From Rhodocyclaceae bacterium (GTDB lineage: Bacteria; Pseudomonadota; Gammaproteobacteria; Burkholderiales; Rhodocyclaceae): a stretch of DNA of 64,000 nt. Both the position numbers and the translations under genes were made by a program. The notes beneath the pieces are model-generated. The model was not told the DNA's origin. It saw only the letters and a list, made by a program, of their open reading frames with translations, and did no database searches. How positions within the stretch are numbered: position 1 is the first letter of the stretch; each line of letters opens with the position of its first letter. The stretch lies in contig JAVBXY010000005.1 in NCBI GenBank assembly GCA_030824275.1, positions 124,001 to 188,000 of the forward strand. Direction: 5' to 3'. This document shows, piece after piece, positions 10,245 to 19,167 of this stretch.

Positions 10245-11561
10245 ATGAATATCTCGCCGTATCACCAGCGCCGACTTTCCCTCATCGACCGCATGAACCG
10301 CCACGGCGGCGGCGTCGCGGTGATCCCCACGGCCCCCGAGCAGCCGCGAAACCGCGATACGCATTTTCCCTATCGCGCTGACAGCTATTTCCAGTACCTC
10401 ACCGGCTTCATCGAGCCGGAAGCCGTGCTGGTGATCGTTGCTGGAACGTCTCCGCAATCCATCCTGTTCTGCCGCGAAAAGAATCTCGAACGCGAAACCT
10501 GGGACGGCTTCCGCTATGGCCCCGAGGCGGCCCGCGAGACCTTCGGCTTTGATGTCGCCCATCCCGTCGCCGAGTTGGACACCAAACTCGCCGAACTGCT
10601 GGCCGACCAGCCGGCCCTGTGGTTCTCGCTGGGGCACGATGCCGGATGGGACGCTCGTATCACTGCTGCGATCAATGCCGTGCGCGCCCAGAGCCGCGCC
10701 GGCAAGCGGGCGCCGGCTGCCATCCGTGACGTGCGCGCCGAGCTCGACGCCATGCGCCTGATCAAGGATGGCGTCGAACTCGACACCATGCGCCGTGCCG
10801 CTGCCATCGCCGCCGCCGCCCATGTGCGTGCCATGCGCTTCACGGCACCGGGCCGCCACGAATACGAAGTCGAGGCCGAACTGCTGCACGAGTTCCGTCG
10901 CATGGGCTGCGAGTACCCGGCCTATACCTCAATCGTCGCTGGCGGCGCCAATGCCTGTGTGCTGCATTACGTCGGCAACGACCAGCCCTTGCGCGACGGC
11001 GACCTGCTGCTGATCGACGCCGGTGGCGAACTCAACGGCTACGCCTCTGACATCACGCGCACCTTCCCGGTGAACGGTCGTTTCTCTGGCCCGCAGGCCG
11101 ATGTTTACGATCTCGTTCTCGACGCCCAGGCCGCTGCCATCGCTGCCATCAAACCCGGCGCTGGCTTCAACGATCCGCACGAGGCAGCGGTGAAGGTGCT
11201 GGCCCAGGGCATGATCGACATGAAGCTGGTGCATGGCTCCCTGGATGCCGTGCTGGAGTTGGAGAGTTACAAGCGCTTCTATATGCACCGTACCAGCCAC
11301 TGGCTCGGCAAGGATGTGCACGACGCCGGCGAATACAAGGAAGGCGAACACTGGGCGCCGCTAGTACCCGGCATGACGCTGACCGTCGAACCCGGCTGCT
11401 ACATTCGTCCCGCCGAGGACGTGCCGGAAGCCTTCTGGAACATCGGCGTGCGCATCGAGGACGATGCGGTCGTGACGGCCAGCGGCTGCGAAATCATCAC
11501 CGACGGTGTACCGAAAAAGATTGCCGATATTGAAGCGCTGATGGCGGAGGCGCGGGGATGA
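10245..11561 (+). CDS. pepP: Xaa-Pro aminopeptidase (aminopeptidase P)
   Basis: A 438-residue PepP-type metallopeptidase that removes N-terminal residues preceding proline. An N-terminal creatinase-like domain is followed by a pita-bread catalytic domain with the five metal ligands in LLIDAGGELNGYASDITR (two Asp), HRTSHWLGKDVHD (His), VEPGCYI (Glu) and RIEDDAVVT (Glu). The ATG at 10245 lies 7 bases after murU. No Shine-Dalgarno is evident, while a TATAAT lies just upstream. The dispersed motif (10255-10278) falls in codons 4-12 and encodes part of SPYHQRRLSL. The gene overlaps ubiH by ATGA; pepP-ubiH pairing is common in beta- and gammaproteobacteria. Confidence 0.94.
   Translation: MNISPYHQRRLSLIDRMNRHGGGVAVIPTAPEQPRNRDTHFPYRADSYFQYLTGFIEPEAVLVIVAGTSPQSILFCREKNLERETWDGFRYGPEAARETFGFDVAHPVAELDTKLAELLADQPALWFSLGHDAGWDARITAAINAVRAQSRAGKRAPAAIRDVRAELDAMRLIKDGVELDTMRRAAAIAAAAHVRAMRFTAPGRHEYEVEAELLHEFRRMGCEYPAYTSIVAGGANACVLHYVGNDQPLRDGDLLLIDAGGELNGYASDITRTFPVNGRFSGPQADVYDLVLDAQAAAIAAIKPGAGFNDPHEAAVKVLAQGMIDMKLVHGSLDAVLELESYKRFYMHRTSHWLGKDVHDAGEYKEGEHWAPLVPGMTLTVEPGCYIRPAEDVPEAFWNIGVRIEDDAVVTASGCEIITDGVPKKIADIEALMAEARG
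10255..10278 (-). repeat. Dispersed 24-bp motif, copy 4
   Basis: Minus strand: exact AAAGTCGGCGCTGG, then TGAT, then ACGGCG. It lies at the extreme 5' end of pepP, antisense to the gene. Confidence 0.85.
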
Positions 11562-12637
11562 ACTCCGTCGCTATAGTCGGCGGCGGCCCTGCCGGCATGG
11601 CGCTGGCGCTGGCGTTGAAAATCCACGGCGTCGAATCCGAAATTTTCGAGGCACGCGCCCGTAGCGCGGTGCGCCACGATGCCCGCATCCTCGCCCTCTC
11701 CGATGGCGCACGACAAATCCTTGATTGGCTCGGTGTTTGGCGCACACTGCCGGCGACGCCCATCGAAAGCATCCACGTTTCCCATCGCGGCGGCCTGGGC
11801 CGTGCCATTATGCGCGCCGAGGAAGTCGGTGTTCTGGCCCTCGGCTGGGTCTTGCCGGCCAGCCATCTGATCGCCGCGCTTGACGATGCGGTCGCTACCG
11901 CCGGCATTGTTTATCGCGAACAACAGAAAGTCGGCGCTGGTGATACGGCGAGTTTCGCCCTCACCGCCTGGGCTGAGGGCGCCGTCGAACCCGAGGCTGG
12001 CAAGAGCCGCGATTACGGCCAGCATGCGGTGCTGTGCACGGCGCGTGTTCATGGTTCTCATGGCAACGTGGCCTGGGAGCGTTTCACCGGAGACGGCCCG
12101 GTCGCTTTACTACCGCTGGGCGACGAGTTCGCCGTGGTCCTTACCTGTGCTGCCGAACGCGCATCGGAAATCGCTGCCCTCGACGATGCGGGTTTTCTGT
12201 CACTGCTACAACAGCGTTTCGGCAGCCGCCATCACTTCACTGCCGTCGGTCCCCGCACGGCATATCCGCTGGGCCTGCGCTACCGCGAGAATCCGGTGGC
12301 CGAGCGCCAGGTCTGGCTCGGCAATGCCGCCCAGACCCTGCATCCCGTGGCCGGCCAGGGCTTCAATCTGGCCCTGCGCGACATCTGGGAGTTGGCCCGC
12401 GTCCTTGGCCCGGTCAGCGACACCGGCGATCCGGCGGTGCTCGCCGCCTATGCCCGTGGCCGCCAACTGGATCGGCGCGGCGCCATCGGCTTCACCAATC
12501 TGCTGATCGATGCCTTCGCCAGCGATTTCCCGCCGCTCAAACATGCGCGGGGCGCCGGCCTGCTTGCCCTCGACTTGCTGCCGCCGCTGAAGAACTTCGT
12601 CGCCCGTCGCATGATGTTCGGCGCCAGGGCTTGGTGA
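11558..12637 (+). CDS. ubiH: Ubiquinone biosynthesis hydroxylase, UbiH type
   Basis: A 359-residue class A flavin monooxygenase of the UbiH/UbiF/VisC group, which hydroxylates the polyprenyl-phenol ring in aerobic ubiquinone synthesis. It shows the N-terminal FAD motif IVGGGPAGMALALAL, the segment RHDARILALSDGARQIL (UbiH/VisC-like) and the second FAD motif GNAAQTLHPVAGQGFNLALRD. At 359 residues it is slightly shorter than usual (about 390). UbiH versus another paralogue is decided mainly by coupling to pepP. The dispersed motif at 11927-11950 encodes QKVGAGDTAS in a surface-type region between the conserved blocks. Confidence 0.85.
   Translation: MNSVAIVGGGPAGMALALALKIHGVESEIFEARARSAVRHDARILALSDGARQILDWLGVWRTLPATPIESIHVSHRGGLGRAIMRAEEVGVLALGWVLPASHLIAALDDAVATAGIVYREQQKVGAGDTASFALTAWAEGAVEPEAGKSRDYGQHAVLCTARVHGSHGNVAWERFTGDGPVALLPLGDEFAVVLTCAAERASEIAALDDAGFLSLLQQRFGSRHHFTAVGPRTAYPLGLRYRENPVAERQVWLGNAAQTLHPVAGQGFNLALRDIWELARVLGPVSDTGDPAVLAAYARGRQLDRRGAIGFTNLLIDAFASDFPPLKHARGAGLLALDLLPPLKNFVARRMMFGARAW
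11927..11950 (+). repeat. Dispersed 24-bp motif, copy 5
   Basis: Plus strand: exact AAAGTCGGCGCTGG, TGAT, ACGGCG. It is identical over 24 bases to copy 4 in pepP, 1.7 kb away and in the opposite orientation. It lies inside ubiH, same direction as the gene. Confidence 0.85.
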
Positions 12638-12671
12638 TTCGGCGGGTAGCCGGCTGTTAATTGCCACAGCT

Positions 12672-12701
12672 GTTCAATTTTTGAACGTTTCAGGCTAGAA
12701 T
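12672..12701 (+). promoter_or_regulatory. Putative dusB-fis promoter with GTTCA/TGAAC palindrome
   Basis: The intergenic stretch 12638-12732 contains GTTCA-ATTTT-TGAAC followed 9 bases later by GGCTAGAAT, a -10-like hexamer (12696-12701). TTCAAT at 12673-12678 is 17 bases upstream and could be a weak -35, so a regulator bound to the palindrome would cover the promoter. It would drive dusB, fis and perhaps purH. Confidence 0.45.
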
Positions 12702-12732
12702 CCGCGCCTTTCCGCGCTCGCTCCTTCCCACC

Positions 12733-13761
12733 ATGAACTTCCTCGGCTTCCAGTTGCGCAACAACCTGTTTGTCGCGCCCATGGCCGGGGTCACGGATCG
12801 CCCCTTCCGCCAGTTGTGCAAGCAGCTCGGCGCCGGTGTCGCGGTGTCGGAAATGGTGACCTCGAATTCCCTGCTCTACGGTAGTGCAAAGACCCGTCGT
12901 CGCGCCAATCATGAAGGCGAAGTCGATCCGATCTCGGTGCAGATTGCCGGTGCCGATCCGGTCATGATGGCCGAGGCGGCGAAGTACAACGAGGACAACG
13001 GCGCCCAGATCATCGACATCAACATGGGCTGTCCGGCGAAGAAGGTCTGCAACGTCATGGCTGGTTCGGCCCTGATGCAGGACGAAGCCCTGGTGGCGAA
13101 GATTCTCGAGGCCGTCGTCAAGGCCGTGCCGAACACGCCGGTGACGCTCAAGTTCCGCACCGGCTGGAACCGCGTCAACAAGAATGCGCCGGCCATCGCC
13201 CGCATTGCCGAAGCGAGCGGCATCCAGGCCATCGCCATCCACGGCCGTACCCGTGCCGACCAGTACATGGGCGAGGCCGAGTACGACACCATCGCCCTGG
13301 TCAAGTCGCAGGTGAAGATTCCTGTCATCGCCAACGGCGACATCACTACGCCGCAAAAAGCCAAGTTCGTCCTCGACTACACCAAGGCTGATGGCGTCAT
13401 GATCGGTCGCGCCGCCCAGGGCAAGCCCTGGCTGTTCCGCGAGATCGAGCACTACCTGAAGACCGGCGAGCTGCTGGCGCCGCCGACGGTGGCGGAAATC
13501 CATCGCATCCTGCGCGGCCATCTCGCCGACCTCTATGCCTTCTACGGCGAGGAGACCGGCGTCAAGGTGGCACGCAAGCACATCAGCTGGTACACCAAGG
13601 GCATCGTCGGCGCTGCGCACTTCCGTCACGCCATGAACCAGATGCCGAGCGTGGCCGAACAACTGGCCGCCACCGATGAGTTCTTCGGCAACTCAGGTGC
13701 CATAGGCGCCGCCAATGAACACATTGTCTACAACGAAACCAACAACGCACTCGCCGCATGA
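12733..13761 (+). CDS. dusB: tRNA-dihydrouridine synthase B
   Basis: A 342-residue FMN-dependent Dus enzyme that reduces uridine in the tRNA D-loop. Family motifs are APMAGVTDRPFR, a conserved INMGCPAKKVCN with the Cys of the GCP motif, KFRTGWN, IAIHGRTR and VIANGDI followed by GVMIGRAAQGKPW (FMN phosphate site). Length and the C-terminal HISWYTKG helix fit DusB. Its downstream partner is fis (ATGA overlap), the dusB-fis operon known from proteobacteria, in which dusB translation supports Fis expression. Confidence 0.95.
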   Translation: MNFLGFQLRNNLFVAPMAGVTDRPFRQLCKQLGAGVAVSEMVTSNSLLYGSAKTRRRANHEGEVDPISVQIAGADPVMMAEAAKYNEDNGAQIIDINMGCPAKKVCNVMAGSALMQDEALVAKILEAVVKAVPNTPVTLKFRTGWNRVNKNAPAIARIAEASGIQAIAIHGRTRADQYMGEAEYDTIALVKSQVKIPVIANGDITTPQKAKFVLDYTKADGVMIGRAAQGKPWLFREIEHYLKTGELLAPPTVAEIHRILRGHLADLYAFYGEETGVKVARKHISWYTKGIVGAAHFRHAMNQMPSVAEQLAATDEFFGNSGAIGAANEHIVYNETNNALAA

Positions 13762-13988
13762 GCTCTGAAATCCACGATTGCGTGCGCCGCACGCTCAACC
13801 GCTACTTCCGCGACCTCGATGGGCAGACGCCCCACGCTGTGTACGACATGGTCCTGCGCAGCGTCGAGAAGCCGATGCTGGAAGTGGTGATGAAACAGGT
13901 GGCGGGCAACCAGACCCAGGCCGCCGAAATTCTCGGCATCAGCCGCGGCACCCTGCGCCGCATGCTGACCGAACACGATCTCCTGTAA
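13758..13988 (+). CDS. fis: DNA-binding protein Fis
   Basis: A 76-residue Fis-type nucleoid protein and transcription factor. The C-terminal half, VAGNQTQAAEILGISRGTLRRML, is the classic Fis helix-turn-helix (also found at the end of NtrC-type activators). The N-terminal beta-hairpin arm of enteric Fis is shortened (E. coli Fis has 98 residues), as is usual in betaproteobacteria. It overlaps dusB by ATGA and is followed 18 bases later by purH, so growth-rate control of dusB-fis may extend to purH. Confidence 0.93.
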   Translation: MSSEIHDCVRRTLNRYFRDLDGQTPHAVYDMVLRSVEKPMLEVVMKQVAGNQTQAAEILGISRGTLRRMLTEHDLL

Positions 13989-14006
13989 TTTCCTCTTGAG
14001 GCTTTC

Positions 14007-15578
14007 ATGAAAACCACCCAGGCGCTCCTCAGCGTTTCCGACAAACGCGGCGTCGTCGACTTCGCCCGCGGCCTTGCCGCCCTCGACATCAAGCTGCTGT
14101 CCACCGGCGGTACCGCCAAGCTGCTGCGCGATGCCGGCCTCGCCGTCACCGACGTGTCCGACTACACCGGCTTTCCCGAGATGCTCGACGGCCGCGTCAA
14201 AACCCTGCATCCCAAGGTCCATGGCGGCATCCTCGGCATTCGTGGCAACGCCGAGCATGCGGCGACCATGAAGGAACACGGCATCCCCGGCATCGACCTT
14301 GTCGTGGTGAACCTCTATCCCTTCCGCGAGACTGTGGCCAAGCCCGGCTGTACGCTGGAAGACGCCATCGAGAACATCGACATCGGCGGCCCGACCATGG
14401 TCCGTGCCGCGGCGAAGAATCATGGCAATCAGCAGGGCGGCGTCGGCATTGTCACCGATGCGGAGGACTATGCCGCGATTCTCGAAGAGTTGCGCAACAA
14501 GGGTAGTCTGTCCTATGCCACGCGTTTCTCGCTGGCGAAAAAGGCCTTCACCCACACCGCCCGCTACGACTCGGCCATCGCCAACTGGCTGACCTCGCTG
14601 GACGAAGAGAACAAGCCCGGCGTCTTCCCCGACAAGCTGCAACTGGCCTTCGACAAGGTCGAGACCCTGCGCTACGGCGAGAACCCGCATCAGCAGGCTG
14701 CTTTCTACAAGGAAACCGTGAAGGTTCCGGGTTCCATCGCCAGCTACGAACAGTTGCAGGGCAAGGAGCTCTCCTACAACAACATCGCCGATTCCGACGC
14801 GGCCTGGGAATGTGTGAAAGCTTTCGATGACGCCATCGCCTGCGTCATCGTCAAGCACGCCAATCCCTGTGGTGTCGCCGTGGCCGCGAATGTCGAGGAG
14901 GCCTATCGCAATGCCTTCAAGACCGACCCGACCTCGGCCTTCGGCGGCATCATCGCCTTCAACGCGCCCATCGACAAGGCTGCGGCCGAAGCCATCGCCG
15001 GCCAGTTTGCCGAAGTCATCATCGCTCCGGAAGTAACGACCGAGGCCCGTGCCGTCTTCGCCGCCAAGCAGAATCTGCGTGTCCTCATTGTGCCGCTGGG
15101 CAAGAACGGTGGCGCCTTCGACTACAAGCGCGTCGGTGGCGGCCTGCTGGTGCAGAGCGCAGATGAGGCCCGTATCGCGCAAAGTGATATCAAAGTGGTG
15201 ACCAAGCGCGTGCCCACTGAGGCCGAGATGCGCGACCTGCTCTTCGCCTGGCGCGTCGCCAAGTACGTCAAGTCCAACGCCATCGTCTATTGCAAGGACG
15301 GCATGACCGTCGGCGTCGGCGCCGGCCAGATGAGTCGCGTGGACTCCGCCCGCATCGCCGCCATCAAGGCCGAGAACGCCGGCCTCAATGTGAATGGCAC
15401 CGTCGTCGCTTCCGACGCCTTCTTCCCCTTCCGCGATGGCCTCGACGTGCTGGCCAAGGCCGGCGCCACGGCAGTGATCCAGCCGGGTGGTTCGGTGCGT
15501 GACGCGGAAGTGATCGCGGCGGCCGATGAGCAGAACATCGCCATGGTCTTCACCGGCTTCCGTCATTTCCGTCATTGA
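14007..15578 (+). CDS. purH: Bifunctional AICAR formyltransferase / IMP cyclohydrolase
   Basis: A 523-residue PurH catalysing the last two steps of de novo IMP synthesis. The N-terminal methylglyoxal-synthase-like cyclohydrolase domain ([46 protein letters not shown]) is followed by the formyltransferase domain with [24 protein letters not shown] and a C-terminal [11 protein letters not shown]. Complete, with usual length. A TTGAGG-type site precedes the ATG. Confidence 0.97.
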   Translation: MKTTQALLSVSDKRGVVDFARGLAALDIKLLSTGGTAKLLRDAGLAVTDVSDYTGFPEMLDGRVKTLHPKVHGGILGIRGNAEHAATMKEHGIPGIDLVVVNLYPFRETVAKPGCTLEDAIENIDIGGPTMVRAAAKNHGNQQGGVGIVTDAEDYAAILEELRNKGSLSYATRFSLAKKAFTHTARYDSAIANWLTSLDEENKPGVFPDKLQLAFDKVETLRYGENPHQQAAFYKETVKVPGSIASYEQLQGKELSYNNIADSDAAWECVKAFDDAIACVIVKHANPCGVAVAANVEEAYRNAFKTDPTSAFGGIIAFNAPIDKAAAEAIAGQFAEVIIAPEVTTEARAVFAAKQNLRVLIVPLGKNGGAFDYKRVGGGLLVQSADEARIAQSDIKVVTKRVPTEAEMRDLLFAWRVAKYVKSNAIVYCKDGMTVGVGAGQMSRVDSARIAAIKAENAGLNVNGTVVASDAFFPFRDGLDVLAKAGATAVIQPGGSVRDAEVIAAADEQNIAMVFTGFRHFRH

Positions 15579-15600
15579 ATTATGGCTACCTTTCCCCCAG

Positions 15601-15621
15601 CCCCCTTCCCACGGAAGGGGG
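15601..15621. repeat. Palindrome between purH and purD
   Basis: Stems CCCCCTTCC and GGAAGGGGG around CAC in the 110-base purH-purD gap. It resembles the layout of the palindromes at 3304-3325 and 63302-63322 (pyrimidine-rich stem, CCCAG flank), but the stem sequence differs, so relationship is uncertain. No U-tract follows, so it is not a typical terminator. Confidence 0.5.
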
Positions 15622-15688
15622 TAACCACGGTTCGCTTCGCTCCACTATTCTTGACTGCGCCTCCTTGGGGCGGCCCTGCGGAGACGCT

Positions 15689-16957
15689 ATGAAAATCCTC
15701 GTCATCGGTTCCGGCGGCCGCGAACACGCCCTGGCCTGGCGCCTGGCCAAGGCCCCCGGCCTGCAAAAAGTCTTCGTCGCCCCCGGCAACGCCGGCACGG
15801 CCCGCGAGCACGAACTGGAAAATGTCGCGATTACCGACATCAATGCGTTGGCCGATTTCGCTGCTCGCGAAAACATCTACGCCACCGTTGTCGGCCCCGA
15901 AGCTCCCTTGGCTGCTGGCGTGGTGGACGTCTTCCGTGCCCGTGGCCTGCGCATCTTCGGCCCCACCAAGGCCGCCGCCCAGCTCGAAAGCTCCAAGGAT
16001 TTCGCCAAGCGTTTCATGAGCCGTCACGGCATCCCAACGGCCAAGTTCGAGACCTTCTCCGACATCGCCGCCGCCCACGCCTACATCGATCGCGAGGGCG
16101 CGCCCATCGTGATCAAGGCCGACGGCCTCGCCGCCGGCAAGGGCGTCGTCGTTGCCATGGACCTGGCCGAGGCCCACGCCGCCGTGGACATGATGCTGTC
16201 CGACAACAAGCTCGGCGATGCGGGTGCCCGCGTCGTGATCGAGGAATTCCTCGACGGCGAAGAAGCCAGCTTCATCGTCATGGCCGACGGCAAGCACGCG
16301 CTGGCCATGGCCACCAGCCAGGACCACAAGCGCCTCAAGGACGCCGACCAGGGCCCGAACACCGGCGGCATGGGCGCCTACTCGCCGGCCCCGGTGGTGA
16401 CGCCGGAGATTCACGCCCGCGTCATGCGCGAAGTGATTATGCCCACCATCAACGGCATGGCCGCCGACGGCATCGTCTATACCGGCTTCCTCTACGCCGG
16501 CCTGATGATCAAGCCCGATGGCAGCCTGCGCGTACTGGAGTTCAACTGTCGCTTCGGCGACCCGGAAACGCAGCCGATCATGATGCGACTGAAGTCCAAC
16601 TTCGTCGAGTTGATCGATGCCGGCATCGATGGCAAGCTGAACGAAGTCGAGGCCGAGTGGGACCGCCGCGTCGCGCTGGGCGTGGTCATGGCCGCCGCCA
16701 ACTATCCCGACACGCCGCGCAAGGGCGACGTGATCCGTGGCCTGCCCGAGGCGCAGGAAGATGCTCACGTTTTCCATGCCGGCACTGCCGAAAAAGATGG
16801 CGCAGTCGTCACCGCCGGTGGTCGCGTACTCTGCGTCACCGCCCTCGGCGAAAACGTCGCAGGTGCACAGAAACGAGCTTATGAAGTGCTGAACGGCGTG
16901 TCCTTCGACGGCATGCAGTGCCGCCGCGACATCGGATTCCGCGCCATCAAGCGCTGA
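15689..16957 (+). CDS. purD: Phosphoribosylamine-glycine ligase
   Basis: A 422-residue ATP-grasp enzyme making GAR from phosphoribosylamine, glycine and ATP. The family start [19 protein letters not shown] fixes the ATG at 15689. Further motifs are [16 protein letters not shown] (ATP-binding lysine), [14 protein letters not shown] and [12 protein letters not shown] (metal ligands). The gene follows purH by 110 bases and purK by only 4 bases, so the trio is probably a purine operon with tsaC attached. Confidence 0.97.
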   Translation: MKILVIGSGGREHALAWRLAKAPGLQKVFVAPGNAGTAREHELENVAITDINALADFAARENIYATVVGPEAPLAAGVVDVFRARGLRIFGPTKAAAQLESSKDFAKRFMSRHGIPTAKFETFSDIAAAHAYIDREGAPIVIKADGLAAGKGVVVAMDLAEAHAAVDMMLSDNKLGDAGARVVIEEFLDGEEASFIVMADGKHALAMATSQDHKRLKDADQGPNTGGMGAYSPAPVVTPEIHARVMREVIMPTINGMAADGIVYTGFLYAGLMIKPDGSLRVLEFNCRFGDPETQPIMMRLKSNFVELIDAGIDGKLNEVEAEWDRRVALGVVMAAANYPDTPRKGDVIRGLPEAQEDAHVFHAGTAEKDGAVVTAGGRVLCVTALGENVAGAQKRAYEVLNGVSFDGMQCRRDIGFRAIKR

Positions 16958-16961
16958 GACC

Positions 16962-18110
16962 ATGATCCTGCCTCCCGCGACCCTGGGCATGTTGGGCGGC
17001 GGCCAGCTCGGCCGCTTCTTTGTCATTGCCGCCCACGAGATGGGCTACAGGGTCGTGGTCCTCGATCCCGATCCGCAAAGCCCCGCCGGACGCATCGCCG
17101 ACGAGCATCTGGTGGCCGACTACGCCGACCAGGATGCACTCAACCGCATGGCCGAAACCTGCGCCGCCGTCACCACCGAGTTCGAGAACGTGCCGGCGGA
17201 CACCCTGGCCTATCTGTCCAAGTTCGTCCCCGTGCGCCCTTCCGCCGAGGCCGTCGCCATCTGCCAGAACCGCAGCGCCGAGAAAGGCTTCCTCAAGGCC
17301 AACGGCTTTCCGCATGCGCCCTATGCCGACATTCGCAGCGAGGCCGATCTGGCCGCCGCCAATGCCGGCCTTTTCCCCGGCATCCTCAAGGTGGCCCGCT
17401 TCGGCTACGACGGCAAGGGTCAGGCCCGGGTCAAGAGCCGCGAGGAGGCGCTGGCCGCCTTCCGCGAGTTCAAGGGCGAAGCCTGCGTGCTGGAGCAGAT
17501 GCTGGCGCTGGATTACGAAGTGTCCGTGGTCCTCGCCCGCGATGAAAGCGGTCAGGTGAAATGTTTCCCCAGCGCCGAGAACAGCCATCGCAACGGCATC
17601 CTCGACATCTCACTGGTGCCGGCGCGCGCGTCCGGTTGTCTGGTCGGCAATGCCGAGGAAATCGCCGAGGGCATCGCCCAGAAGATGGGCTATATCGGCA
17701 CCATGGCCGTCGAGTTCTTCGTTGTGCGCGGTCAGTTGCATGTGAACGAAATGGCGCCGCGCCCCCACAATTCGGGCCACTACACCCTCGACGCCTGCGT
17801 CACCAACCAGTTCGAGCAGCAGGTCCGCGCCCTCTGCGGTCTGCCCCTGGGCGAGGCCCGCGCCCACAGCGCGGCGGCGATGGTGAACCTGCTTGGCGAC
17901 ATCTGGTACCGGGACGATGCGCACCACGCGAAGGAGCCAGACTGGGCGCAACTGTTGTCCGTGCCCAATCTCAAGCTGCATCTCTACGGCAAGCATCACG
18001 CCCGCCCCGGCCGCAAGATGGGGCATTTCACGGTGATCGGTGCCGATGCCGAGGCGGTACAAAAGTCGGCGCTGGCGGCACGGCGCGCTATTGGTATTGA
18101 CGATGAATGA
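16962..18110 (+). CDS. purK: 5-(carboxyamino)imidazole ribonucleotide synthase
   Basis: A 382-residue ATP-grasp protein with LGMLGGGQLGRFFVIAAHEMG, DPDPQSPAG, KVARFGYDGKGQ and EMAPRPHNSGHYTLDAC, all typical of PurK. It makes N5-CAIR from AIR, bicarbonate and ATP, which PurE then converts to CAIR. No purE lies beside it or elsewhere in the window, unlike the frequent purE-purK pairing. The C-terminal region carries the dispersed motif (18062-18085), encoding QKSALAARRA, within the last 16 codons. It overlaps tsaC by 8 bases. Confidence 0.96.
   Translation: MILPPATLGMLGGGQLGRFFVIAAHEMGYRVVVLDPDPQSPAGRIADEHLVADYADQDALNRMAETCAAVTTEFENVPADTLAYLSKFVPVRPSAEAVAICQNRSAEKGFLKANGFPHAPYADIRSEADLAAANAGLFPGILKVARFGYDGKGQARVKSREEALAAFREFKGEACVLEQMLALDYEVSVVLARDESGQVKCFPSAENSHRNGILDISLVPARASGCLVGNAEEIAEGIAQKMGYIGTMAVEFFVVRGQLHVNEMAPRPHNSGHYTLDACVTNQFEQQVRALCGLPLGEARAHSAAAMVNLLGDIWYRDDAHHAKEPDWAQLLSVPNLKLHLYGKHHARPGRKMGHFTVIGADAEAVQKSALAARRAIGIDDE
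18062..18085 (+). repeat. Dispersed 24-bp motif, copy 6
   Basis: Plus strand: exact AAAGTCGGCGCTGG, CGGC, ACGGCG. It lies at the 3' end of purK, same direction as the gene. Confidence 0.85.
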
Positions 18111-19068
18111 CATCCAGCGCGCGGCTGCTTTGCTGCGCGCGGGTGAACTGGTCGGCATTCCCACCGAGACTGTCTACGGCCTCGCCGCCGATGCCAGCAA
18201 TCCGGCGGCGGTGGCCAAAATCTTCGCCGCCAAGGGGCGCCCCGCCGATCATCCGCTGATCGTGCATCTGCCCGATGCATCCCATCTGGATCGTTGGGCC
18301 GTGGATATTCCAGACAGTGCGCGCCAACTCGCCGCCGCCTTCTGGCCCGGCCCGCTGACCCTGATCCTCAAGCGCGCCGACGGCGTGTCCGACGTCGTCA
18401 CCGGCGGCCAGGACACCGTCGGCCTGCGCGTCCCGAGTCATCCGCTTGCACTTGAGTTGCTGCGCGAGTTCGACGGCGGCCTCGCCGCGCCTTCGGCCAA
18501 TCGCTTCGGCCGCATCAGCCCGACCACCGCTGCGCATGTGCGTGAGGAACTCGGCGAGCGCGTCGCCATGGTGCTCGACGGCGGCCCCTGTGCGGTCGGC
18601 ATCGAATCCACCATCCTCGATCTGTCCGGCGATGCGCCGGCGATCCTGCGTCCCGGCATGCTCGATACCGATGCCATCGCCCGCGTGCTGGGTCGTGAGC
18701 CCGAGTTTCGCGGCCGTGAGGACAGTCCTCGTGTCTCCGGCAGTCTGGAGGCCCACTACGCACCACGCACGCCGCTACGTCTGGTGGCGAGCGGGCAACT
18801 CCTTGCGGCAGTGCAGCAGGCGCTCGCCCAGGGCCAACGTCTTGCCGTGCTGGCCCGGCAGCCGGCACCGGCAGCGGTGGCCGGCCTGTATTGGCGTTCC
18901 GCCAGCGCCGACTTTTCGGCCTATGCCCACGATCTCTACGCCAGCCTGCGCCAACTCGACACCGTCGGCGCCGATCTCATCCTGGTCGAAGCGCCGCCGG
19001 CGGACGAGCACTGGCGCGCCGTCGCCGACCGCCTGGGGAGATCGGCCGCCGGTTCCGGCGCCGGCTGA
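18103..19068 (+). CDS. tsaC: L-threonylcarbamoyladenylate synthase (Sua5/YrdC type)
   Basis: A 321-residue protein with a YrdC domain (TETVYGLAADA, KIFAAKGRPADHPLIVH, FWPGPLTLIL, APSANRFGRISPT) followed by a C-terminal Sua5-like domain starting near SGSLEAHYAPRTPL. It makes threonylcarbamoyl-AMP, the donor for t6A37 in ANN-decoding tRNAs. The long two-domain form (Sua5 or TsaC2) differs from the about 190-residue TsaC of E. coli. The ATG at 18103 overlaps purK. A motif copy at 18892-18915 encodes RSASADFS in the C-terminal domain. Confidence 0.92.
   Translation: MNDIQRAAALLRAGELVGIPTETVYGLAADASNPAAVAKIFAAKGRPADHPLIVHLPDASHLDRWAVDIPDSARQLAAAFWPGPLTLILKRADGVSDVVTGGQDTVGLRVPSHPLALELLREFDGGLAAPSANRFGRISPTTAAHVREELGERVAMVLDGGPCAVGIESTILDLSGDAPAILRPGMLDTDAIARVLGREPEFRGREDSPRVSGSLEAHYAPRTPLRLVASGQLLAAVQQALAQGQRLAVLARQPAPAAVAGLYWRSASADFSAYAHDLYASLRQLDTVGADLILVEAPPADEHWRAVADRLGRSAAGSGAG
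18892..18915 (-). repeat. Dispersed 24-bp motif, copy 7
   Basis: Minus strand: exact AAAGTCGGCGCTGG, CGGA, then ACGCCA (two changes in the right part). It is in the C-terminal domain of tsaC, antisense to the gene. Confidence 0.75.
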
Positions 19069-19167
19069 AACATTTTTGTCATTTGAGCCTTAAAGTTTCC
19101 GCGCGGCGGTCGATAACTCTTCTGTAGGTAGTGCTTCACACCCACAGGACCACAGGAGAGACACGTC

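Noticed and set aside
13728..15575. A long open frame antisense to purH
   Set aside because: purH is complete and conserved; the antisense frame is the usual GC-rich shadow with low-complexity Asp/Gly/His translation.
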